This document shows positions 1-5,144 of a stretch of DNA of 5,144 nt, piece by piece. The position numbers and the translations under genes are program-made. Where the stretch lies: positions 1-5,144 of the forward strand of contig JAUWHU010000069.1 of the NCBI GenBank assembly GCA_030605705.1, in the 5' to 3' direction. Below the pieces are notes generated by a model. The model saw only the letters and a program-made list of their open reading frames with translations. It was not told the DNA's origin and did no database searches. This stretch comes from Thermoflexia bacterium (lineage in GTDB: Bacteria; Chloroflexota; Anaerolineae; B4-G1; SLSP01). Each line of letters opens with the position of its first letter. Position 1 is the stretch's first letter.

Positions 1-653
1 TAGTTCAGCAATTGGAAGAGCTTCTCCAAAGCCCAGGGCGTGGATTGCTCAATGCCTAAGTCATCTAAGATCAACAACGGCGCGGTCCGCACCTCCTCAA
101 AACGCTCGTCGTAGGTCTGGCTGGCGCTGGGGGAGAAGGATGCCCGCAGGTGATCTAACAAATCGGGCACGGTGAGGAAAAGCACGGACACTCCCTTAAC
201 GACACAGGCGTTGGCGATCGCCGCCGCCAGGTGCGTCTTGCCGCAGCCGTAACCGCCTCGCAGGACCAACCAGCCTTCCGGGTGAACGGCGTAGGCACAG
301 GCCAAATCGTAGGCCCAACGTAAGTTGCGCTGCCGGTCAGGGGAAAGGCCCTGCCCTTCCGGGCGAAACGTCTCGAACGTGAACCGGTCCAGCGCGGCGA
401 GGTTGCTGACGGAGCGCAACGCCTCAGTCCGGCGTTCCCGAATCTCCGCAGCCCGGCAAGCACAGGGGAAGAGCTTGCCGAAATCGGGATGCTCCAGCGG
501 CACATCTAGCCGTATGTATCCCAATCCCCCACAGATGGAGCAATGGGAAGCGCCGAGCAAAGCGTTGGCTTGCTCAGTGTTGGATGAAGTCGGCGTATTC
601 CCCCTCGATATAGCGCCGACCATCTTCCTCGCCAGCTCGTCTACGGATTTCAT
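1..653 (-). CDS. DnaC/DnaI-like AAA+ helicase loader (C-terminus cut by window edge)
   Basis: Probable ATPase that helps load the replicative helicase DnaB onto DNA; it would act in the cytoplasm at initiation or restart. I translated this frame by hand: 217 codons are visible and the end lies outside the window. The N-terminus carries a likely zinc-binding cluster, HCSIC at residues 37-41 and CAC at 64-66, around a GYIRLDVP...HPDFGKL stretch common in DnaC-like proteins. The AAA+ core follows: Walker A GGYGCGKT (133-140; codons 257-234) and Walker B LLILDDLG (193-200). The sensor and arginine-finger region is missing because of the edge. The start chosen is ATG at 653, preceded by GAGGG with a 5-nt spacer. 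It lies inside the upstream DnaD gene, giving an 80-bp overlap in another frame; an ATG at 623 is the next alternative. Position after dnaB and a DnaD-domain gene supports a loader role. An IstB-like transposition ATPase is an alternative, but no transposase lies in the window and the context argues against it. Confidence 0.85.
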   Translation of the reverse strand, partial: MKSVDELARKMVGAISRGNTPTSSNTEQANALLGASHCSICGGLGYIRLDVPLEHPDFGKLFPCACRAAEIRERRTEALRSVSNLAALDRFTFETFRPEGQGLSPDRQRNLRWAYDLACAYAVHPEGWLVLRGGYGCGKTHLAAAIANACVVKGVSVLFLTVPDLLDHLRASFSPSASQTYDERFEEVRTAPLLILDDLGIEQSTPWALEKLFQLLN

Positions 654-1275
654 CTCGTCCCTCGGTTTGCCACCGCTTCAGGATGGCGTGAATGTACTTC
701 CAGCTCCGTTTGTTCAGACGCACCGCCTCGCGGAACGCATCCTCGATCCAGGCGGCAGGGTAGGTTTTCTCAGCCTCCTGGAGCTCCTCGCTCAACAGGG
801 CCGTCAACGGCCCGACGTTCTGCTCGTACAGCGTGTAGATGTTGGGGCGCGCGGACACCTCGGCCTGTGCTGGCTCGCCGCCACGCCGCCACGCCGCCGC
901 CACCATCCGCCCCTGGGGGCTGTTGGCGAGATAGCAGCGCTCCACACCGGCGGCGCGCGCGTGTTCCGCCGCCAGGAGCGTCCCCCGCGCCACCGCCCGC
1001 GCCAGCGCGCCATCGAGTGCGGCCTCCCCGCCGGAACCGAGAGCTTGCTGCACGGCAGCGTCGGCCAGCAGCTCGGCCCGCGTCACCCACGGAGCGATCT
1101 GCGCCCGTCGCCGTGCCAGACGCCAGAGAATCAGCAACGTCACCTGCATCTCCAACAAATCGTCAATGCGCGGGATGAGGGCGGTGAACAACAAGTCGGG
1201 CAGCTGCACCAGGGCGGCCTTCCCCTCAGGGAAACCGGAAAACTGCCGCCACGCCGCGCGCTCCGGTTCCGTCAT
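574..1275 (-). CDS. DnaD-domain replication (primosome) protein
   Basis: A 233-residue protein of the DnaD/DnaB2 primosome family. In Firmicutes such proteins help remodel origin DNA and hand over the helicase to the loader. The C-terminal DnaD-like domain spans roughly residues 145-206. It begins with PNIYTLYEQNVGPLT, continues with EELQEAEKTYPAAWIEDAF, and ends in the family signature YIHAILKRW at 194-202. The N-terminal part (about 15-125) has a helical/winged-helix-like pattern starting FSGFPEGKA and containing LPDLLFTALIPRIDDL. The tail after 206 is charged and probably flexible. The ATG at 1275 overlaps the dnaB stop as ATGA, and GGGAGGGG lies just upstream inside the dnaB end, so translational coupling is likely. 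The 3' end is overlapped by the loader gene. GC-rich codons around 876-900 give a short CGCCGCCA-type low-complexity stretch but keep the frame. The family assignment is from motif recognition; the biochemical role in this organism is inferred. Confidence 0.85.
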   Translation of the reverse strand: MTEPERAAWRQFSGFPEGKAALVQLPDLLFTALIPRIDDLLEMQVTLLILWRLARRRAQIAPWVTRAELLADAAVQQALGSGGEAALDGALARAVARGTLLAAEHARAAGVERCYLANSPQGRMVAAAWRRGGEPAQAEVSARPNIYTLYEQNVGPLTALLSEELQEAEKTYPAAWIEDAFREAVRLNKRSWKYIHAILKRWQTEGRDEIRRRAGEEDGRRYIEGEYADFIQH

Positions 1276-3926
1276 CGCCCCTCCCGCCGGCCAACGTATT
1301 CATTCGGCGCTACGCTACGGGTCGTCGCATCCAGGAACTGGGTGAGTCGCTTGTTGAAGAAAAGCTCCACGCGCCCGGTGGGGCCGCTGCGGTGCTTCGC
1401 CAGAATAATATCCGCGATGTTCTGCTTCTCCGTCTCCGGGTGATACAGCTCGTCGCGGTAGATGAACATCACCACATCTGCGTCCTGCTCAATACTATTA
1501 TGAACCACGATATCACCGGCCACGAAGTTATGATGGCCTGGCACTTCCAAATCATACACCTCGGCCTCGCCATCAGGTTCAATGAGAGCTATCTTATCCC
1601 AATAAACATCACTCTGGCTAAGACGTACCAGAGTTGAAGATTGCACCACGTCTCCAACCCGAGCTGCTCGTTCTCGACTCATATTGTTATTGTAAAGAGA
1701 TGTGCCGCAATAAGCCATCCCCAGAGCTGCTTGCATAGCACGTTGACTCATGCCGATTTCACGTCGCGCCGGCTCCACCAGAGAATACCAAAAAACAGCG
1801 GGGACTACATCGCGATTCGGATTATGAGCACGCCCTTGATAGAATGACCGAATTGCTTCCATGCGCTCAGCTTTAGGTCCAACGACACCAACCTGATCCA
1901 AAAAAGCTAAGACATCAGGTTGTCCTGTCACAATCACATGCCATTGATCACGTCCACGGCCAGACTGCGGGACATTTCGCACCCGGGCCGGGATTCCCAA
2001 CCGCATCAACAAGTGTTGCACATCGCAAGCCAAAACAGCGCTACTTGACGCATATTGCACAATGGGACGAGGCTTCTTCTGCCCAAATACACCTAATGTT
2101 CCATCTGTTGCCCATAAATGACGCAGAAAATGCGCGATAAGGACCTGGGGTTGCACAAACATCAACTCAGGCACCCTCTTCTCGTAAGAACGTAAACCCC
2201 AAATCCCCAACTCATCCAGCCATTCCGCTACCGGATTACGTATTCCATGCGTCAGATGCGCAGTCGCGCTCAAGAAAACCTGCCACCATTGTCGCTGGCG
2301 TTCAATGCGCGGGTTGATTGCCGCACCAAATATATCCTTAGCCAAATTTGCGACACATTCGGCCAATATTTTATCATTGGTTGTATACTGGATAGCATGT
2401 CGAGGAAGAGTACAGCCATCCCCTAACAAATGTCCAAGCAATGAGACCTGAGATTCTGTGAGAGTCGCACTGCGCGCATCAAGATGCTCCCAGGTACGTG
2501 GCAAGGCAATGAAATCTCCCCGCTGCAATTGATCCAACCGTCGCCAACCAGAAGGAGTAAGGAACCGATGATTGGCGGAAGCCCGCACGCTCCGGCCTAA
2601 TTGCGTCCGCAACCTGAAAACGGGTTTCACACCTGTGTACCAGGCCTTACGTAAACGCGCGGGTTCCAACGTCCACGTTTCCTCATTTAACGCCATGACC
2701 TGGATATTGTCAGCTGCCGTCACCAGATCCTTAATCGGCGTCCGACGTCCATCGTAAAGCTGGATCAAAGTATCACCGGTTAAACAGCCGCTTTCGCGCA
2801 GGTCGGAGAGGATCGGCACCTTGTCCTGCCGCTGCTCGACGGCCCGCGAAAGCTGCGACGCCGTCATCACCGGCACGTCCAGCTCGCGGGCTAACGCCTT
2901 GAGGGTACGCGAGAGGTAAGAGACCTCTTGCACCCGGTTTTCGCTCCGCCGCCCGCTGGTCATCAACTGCAGGTAGTCCACGAAAACGATGTGCAGACCG
3001 CGCTCCGAGTGCAAGCGGCGACACTTCGTCCGCAGCTGGATAGGGGTAAGAGCCGGAGTATCGTCAATGTAGATGGACAGGTCGGCCAGGTGACCGATGG
3101 CCTCTATGAAGACGGGCCACTCGTCGTCCCGCACCTCCCCCAGACGCAGTCGGTGGGCGTCAATTTTGCTGATACCGGAGACCATCCGCTGCACGATCTG
3201 CTCCGCGGCCATCTCCAGGCTGAAGACCGCGACGGTCCGCCCTTTCTCCGCCGCCTTCACCGCCATCGTCAGCATCAGCGAGGTCTTGCCCACGCCCGGC
3301 CGGGCGGCGAGGATCAGCAGATCAGACCGCTGAAAGCCTCCCAACAGGAGATCCAGGTCCCTGAAACCGCTGGTCACGCCCATCAGCTCGCCACGGTGCT
3401 CGCGGAGGTTCTCCACGTGATCAAAGTAACTGCTCACCACCTCCTGGATCGGGCGGAGGTCGCGGGTAGCACGCTGTTGGGAGACCGCGAAGAGCGCGTT
3501 TTCGGAGCTATCCACCACCTCATTGATGGGTTGCTCCTCATCGTAGGCTAAGCGCGCGATGTCGCCGGCCGCATCCAGCAGACGCCGGCGGACGTAGGCC
3601 TGCTCAACCATCCGGCCATAGCTCTCAATGTTGATGGCGGAGGGTACCGAGTTGATGAGCTGCGAGATGTACGCGCCGCCGCCCGTCGCCTCCAGCTGCT
3701 CACGTCGTTCCAGTTCCGTGGTCAGCGTCAGGTAGTCAAGCGGCTCGCGGCGCTCGTGGATGGCGACGACAGCTTCGTAGATCCAACGATGTTTCTGGAG
3801 ATAGAATTGCTCGGCCCGCAGGAAAGCGAGCACCCGAAAGATCCCCTCCGGGTCAATCAACAAAGCGCCGAGAACTGCTTCCTCAGCCTCTACGTTCTGC
3901 GGCACCATTTTCTCTGGTATGCTCAT
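1272..3926 (-). CDS. dnaB: Replicative DNA helicase DnaB, interrupted by an intein
   Basis: Hexameric RecA-type 5'-3' helicase that unwinds DNA at the replication fork. The precursor is 884 residues from the ATG at 3926; removing the 430-residue intein leaves a 454-residue DnaB of normal length. The N-terminal DnaB domain starts at VPQNVEAEEAVLGALL, followed by the linker and the helicase core. Core motifs include Walker A ARPGVGKT (K214, T215), SLEM with catalytic Glu238, Walker B IVFVDYLQLM (Asp317), and SDLRESG/SIEQDADVVMFIYRDE around the intein. The C-terminal FNKRLTQF is also typical. Start choice: ATG 3926 has AGGA about 10 nt upstream. An in-frame TTG at 3935 would add three residues (M-R-T) but leaves that AGGA only 1 nt away, so I prefer the ATG. 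The gene heads the operon, overlapping the DnaD gene by 4 bp. Its activity must depend on protein splicing, because the insertion splits a conserved core motif. Confidence 0.96.
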   Translation of the reverse strand: MSIPEKMVPQNVEAEEAVLGALLIDPEGIFRVLAFLRAEQFYLQKHRWIYEAVVAIHERREPLDYLTLTTELERREQLEATGGGAYISQLINSVPSAINIESYGRMVEQAYVRRRLLDAAGDIARLAYDEEQPINEVVDSSENALFAVSQQRATRDLRPIQEVVSSYFDHVENLREHRGELMGVTSGFRDLDLLLGGFQRSDLLILAARPGVGKTSLMLTMAVKAAEKGRTVAVFSLEMAAEQIVQRMVSGISKIDAHRLRLGEVRDDEWPVFIEAIGHLADLSIYIDDTPALTPIQLRTKCRRLHSERGLHIVFVDYLQLMTSGRRSENRVQEVSYLSRTLKALARELDVPVMTASQLSRAVEQRQDKVPILSDLRESGCLTGDTLIQLYDGRRTPIKDLVTAADNIQVMALNEETWTLEPARLRKAWYTGVKPVFRLRTQLGRSVRASANHRFLTPSGWRRLDQLQRGDFIALPRTWEHLDARSATLTESQVSLLGHLLGDGCTLPRHAIQYTTNDKILAECVANLAKDIFGAAINPRIERQRQWWQVFLSATAHLTHGIRNPVAEWLDELGIWGLRSYEKRVPELMFVQPQVLIAHFLRHLWATDGTLGVFGQKKPRPIVQYASSSAVLACDVQHLLMRLGIPARVRNVPQSGRGRDQWHVIVTGQPDVLAFLDQVGVVGPKAERMEAIRSFYQGRAHNPNRDVVPAVFWYSLVEPARREIGMSQRAMQAALGMAYCGTSLYNNNMSRERAARVGDVVQSSTLVRLSQSDVYWDKIALIEPDGEAEVYDLEVPGHHNFVAGDIVVHNSIEQDADVVMFIYRDELYHPETEKQNIADIILAKHRSGPTGRVELFFNKRLTQFLDATTRSVAPNEYVGRREGR
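1497..2786 (-). mobile_element. DnaB intein with LAGLIDADG homing endonuclease (430 aa)
   Basis: In-frame protein-splicing element, residues Cys381 to Asn810 of the DnaB precursor. Block A is CLTGDTLI with catalytic Cys1. Block B is GRSVRASANHRFLT, with the conserved His. Blocks F and G are AEVYDLEVPGHHNFVAGD and IVVHN, with penultimate His and terminal Asn, followed by Ser+1. The LAGLIDADG helices are LLGHLLGDG (codons 2441-2415) and LIAHFLRHLWATDG (2141-2100), both with their acidic residue. Between them lies a KRVPELMF segment (block D type), and LLMRLGIPARV (block H) follows. A stretch of about 100 residues before block F, including DVVPAVFWYSL and an HTH-like MSQRAMQAALGMAY, probably belongs to the DNA-binding part. 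Both ends resemble the Synechocystis DnaB intein closely and the insertion site is the same. The DNA is more AT-rich than the flanking extein. No frameshift or stop is seen, so splicing and homing functions both look intact; activity itself is inferred. Confidence 0.95.
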
Positions 3927-3970
3927 AGTTCTCAAATCCTACTCAAGACTCCCCTGAAAAAAGGGGCTAA

Positions 3971-4130
3971 TTTTAACGCAAGGGCGCAAAGGCGCAGGGA
4001 CGCAAAGTTTAATTTGTTTCCTGGCGTCCTGGCGTCTTGGCGTTTTTTTAACGTAAGGGCGCAAAGGCGCAGGGACGCAAAGTTTAATTTGTTTCCTGGC
4101 GTCTTGGCGTCTCTGCGCCTCTGCGTTAAA
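3971..4130. repeat. Tandem 75-bp direct repeat with internal inverted repeats (GGCGCAAAGG-type array)
   Basis: This fills most of the 278-bp gap between dnaB and the BFN gene. Copy 1 (3971-4045) and copy 2 (4046-4120) match over the first 58 bases with a single C/T difference (3979 versus 4054), then drift apart. Each copy begins TTTTAACG and carries the words GGCGCAAAGGCGCAGGGACG, then an AT-rich spacer, then repeated CTGGCGTC/TTGGCGTC words. The 19-mer CGCAAAGGCGCAGGGACGC (3985-4003 and 4060-4078) is nearly the reverse complement of 4107-4125 (17 of 19), and TTTAACGC at 3972-3979 is mirrored exactly by GCGTTAAA at 4123-4130. A long hairpin could form in DNA or in RNA from either strand. Similar words recur in intergenic regions of many unrelated bacteria and give rise to spurious AEAQRR-type peptides; their function is unknown to me. 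I see no gene in this stretch. Confidence 0.85.
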
Positions 4131-4204
4131 GCCTTTGGTTCTTTCAGTAGAATCACTCAAGAATCACGAATCCTGCCGTGAGCGGCGAATTGCGTACCCC
4201 GGCT

Positions 4205-4699
4205 TCAATCGGTAGGCATGTTGTCCAAATCCAGCTGATTAAGGAAGTCGCGAAAGACATCCAGACCCTGGTCAGCAGCGTGTTCCTCCAGCATGCCTGG
4301 CTCTGGCACGATACCGGCTTGCTCCATGACCTCTTCGTGAACGTAGATGGGGGCTTGCAGCCGGACGGCGAGGGCCGTGGCATCACTGGGCCGGCAGTCC
4401 AGCAGTTGCTCTTCCCCCGCGACGTTCAGGGCTAATTGAGCGCAGAAGGTGTCATTAGCGAGCTCGTTGACGAAGATGTACTCCAGACGCGCGCCCAGCG
4501 TATCCAACAGCTCGACGATCAGATCGTGAGTCAGGGGGCGCGGCGGCTCAATCCCTTGCAAGGACATGGAAATCGCCTCGGTCTCACAAGCGCCAATCCA
4601 GATGGGGAGATACCGCTCGCCCTCCACTTCCTTGAACAGGAGCACGCGATGTGGAGATACCAGACTCACCTGGATGGTTGCAATTTCGACTTTGATCAT
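4205..4699 (-). CDS. BFN/DUF151-domain protein (bifunctional nuclease family)
   Basis: A 164-residue protein of the BFN (DUF151) family. Visible family marks are the start MIKVEIATIQVS, the segment RYLPIWIGACETEAISMSLQG (about 29-49), PPRPLTHDL (52-60), and the strongly conserved DCRPSDATALAVRLQAPIYV (101-120) followed by HEEVMEQAGI. An acidic tail ends in LDLDNMPTD. Members include Thermotoga TM0160; a plant homologue was reported to have RNase and DNase activity, but the bacterial role is not established, so 'nuclease' is a family label only. The start is ATG 4699 because AGGAGG sits 5 nt upstream; an upstream in-frame TTG at 4723 would place that ribosome site inside the gene. It has its own likely promoter and is separated from dnaB by the repeat array, so co-transcription with the replication genes is uncertain. 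Length and domain look complete. Confidence 0.9.
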   Translation of the reverse strand: MIKVEIATIQVSLVSPHRVLLFKEVEGERYLPIWIGACETEAISMSLQGIEPPRPLTHDLIVELLDTLGARLEYIFVNELANDTFCAQLALNVAGEEQLLDCRPSDATALAVRLQAPIYVHEEVMEQAGIVPEPGMLEEHAADQGLDVFRDFLNQLDLDNMPTD

Positions 4700-4757
4700 C
4701 CTCGCCTCCTGAGATGCCGACAAAAGCCATTATACACCCGTAAGCCCAATAGACGAA
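4688..4757 (-). promoter_or_regulatory. Probable sigma-70-type promoter and ribosome-binding region of the BFN gene
   Basis: Read on the minus strand, a perfect -10 hexamer TATAAT lies at 4734-4729. The -35 position for a 17-nt spacer is TTCGTC (4757-4752), a weak match to TTGACA. Transcription would begin near 4722, giving a leader of only about 20-25 nt. That leader carries AGGAGG, with a 5-nt spacer to the ATG at 4699. The position in the 78-bp gap after the transporter gene supports a real promoter, though the -35 box is poor. The ribosome site is the firmer part of this call. Confidence 0.5.
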
Positions 4758-4777
4758 AGGGAAATGCTCGCGCTAAG

Positions 4778-5144
4778 TTACTCGCTCCATGCGGACAAAA
4801 CGCGCTGCAAGCGAGGCTCCGACTGCTCCCAGCAGTAGAGGTACAGCGGGGCTGCATCCCAGCCCTCCCACTCGACGCTGCCCAGCGCCTCGGTGACGCC
4901 CGCGCGCGTGGGGCGACCATGAGCCGCCGCATCCGCCGTGATGGCTTGCGCCAGGAGCTGCACCGCCTCGTAGGTGGGGAGGGCGTAAGGCCCCGGCTCC
5001 GGCACGTACAGCCCCAGCGTTCCATAAGCCGCGATCCAATCCGCTGTACCCGGAACGTCCTGGGGCAACGGGTAGGGCGTGACGAAGCACGTCCCCTCGG
5101 CTGCCGCGCCGGCCACCGCGCCGAACTCCGCCGCCGCCAGCTCC
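4778..5144 (-). CDS. ABC transporter substrate-binding protein, branched-chain amino acid (LivJ/Peripla_BP_6) type, C-terminal part
   Basis: Only the last 121 residues are in the window; the frame stays open to the edge, so the real start lies outside. The fragment resembles the end of type 1 periplasmic-binding-fold proteins that feed branched-chain amino acid or related uptake systems. Visible cues are AAEGTCFVTPYPLP, then an AAYGTLGLYVPEP segment, then the helix PTYEAVQLLAQAI. Next come RPTRAGVTEALGSVEWEG and a strand YLYCWEQ near the C-terminus, before the TAA stop at 4778-4780. Such proteins are secreted or lipid-anchored, but the signal peptide would be outside this window. An in-frame GTG at 5116 is merely internal. 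The ligand cannot be judged from this piece. A receptor-like ligand-binding protein with the same fold, not linked to a transporter, is possible. No obvious terminator follows it. Confidence 0.72.
   Translation of the reverse strand, partial: ELAAAEFGAVAGAAAEGTCFVTPYPLPQDVPGTADWIAAYGTLGLYVPEPGPYALPTYEAVQLLAQAITADAAAHGRPTRAGVTEALGSVEWEGWDAAPLYLYCWEQSEPRLQRVLSAWSE

Noticed and set aside
155..505. Minus-strand open frame of 116 codons inside the loader gene
   Set aside because: It is an off-frame reading. The adjacent frame gives Walker A, Walker B and the Cys cluster of a DnaC-like ATPase.
325..1443. Long plus-strand open frame (372 codons) opposite the loader, DnaD gene and dnaB end
   Set aside because: It runs antisense to three well-supported genes and its peptide is rich in Pro, Arg and His with no recognisable domain; it is a GC-codon shadow.
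3933..3935. TTG at 3935 as the dnaB start
   Set aside because: It leaves AGGA 1 nt upstream, too close, whereas ATG 3926 has it about 10 nt away. The difference is only three residues.
3971..4130. CRISPR array
   Set aside because: Only two long near-identical copies directly abut each other with no unique spacers, and no cas genes are nearby.
3932..4160. Short open frames with AEAQRR/QRRRDA-like peptides in the repeat array, on both strands
   Set aside because: They are translations of the repeat itself, appear in several frames at once, lack clear ribosome sites, and match a well-known pattern of spurious small ORFs.
4175..4186. Terminator hairpin after the BFN gene (GCCG/CGGC stem)
   Set aside because: The stem is only 4 bp and no T-run follows on the minus strand, so an intrinsic terminator cannot be supported.
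4696..5090. Two overlapping minus-strand frames (105-109 codons) across the transporter gene
   Set aside because: They are alternative frames of the substrate-binding protein, whose own frame is open to the edge and shows family motifs.

Overview
The window reads almost entirely on the minus strand and looks like chromosomal DNA of a fairly GC-rich bacterium. The best guess is a member of the Chloroflexota (Anaerolineae-like). This is inferred from a DnaD-domain protein and a DnaC/DnaI-type loader lying directly behind dnaB, with a BFN/DUF151 gene just upstream. It rests on remembered family patterns, not on a database search.

In transcription order (high to low coordinates) the layout is as follows. 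(1) 4778-5144: the C-terminal end of an ABC-transporter substrate-binding protein of the branched-chain amino acid (LivJ) type, cut by the window edge. (2) A 78-bp gap with a consensus -10 box (TATAAT), then a BFN/DUF151 'bifunctional nuclease' family gene at 4205-4699 with a strong Shine-Dalgarno sequence. (3) A 278-bp non-coding gap (3927-4204) dominated by a roughly 160-bp array: two 75-bp near-identical direct repeats that also contain inverted repeats, built from degenerate GGCGCAAAGG-like words. (4) A compact replication operon: dnaB (1272-3926), a DnaD-domain gene (574-1275, ATGA overlap with dnaB) and a DnaC/DnaI-like AAA+ helicase loader (start at 653, running off the window at 1, overlapping the DnaD gene by 80 bp). 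Together these encode the helicase and two probable loading factors.

The most notable feature is a full-length 430-residue intein inside DnaB (codons at 1497-2786). It lies between ...SDLRESG and SIEQDAD..., the same site as the well-known Synechocystis DnaB intein. It keeps the splicing residues (Cys1, block B His, penultimate His, terminal Asn, Ser+1) and both LAGLIDADG helices of a homing endonuclease. Its base composition is visibly more AT-rich than the surrounding extein DNA, which suggests horizontal acquisition. I saw no RNA genes, CRISPR array, insertion sequence or phage genes. The candidate oddities are the intein, the repeat array in front of dnaB, and the tightly overlapping helicase-loader operon.
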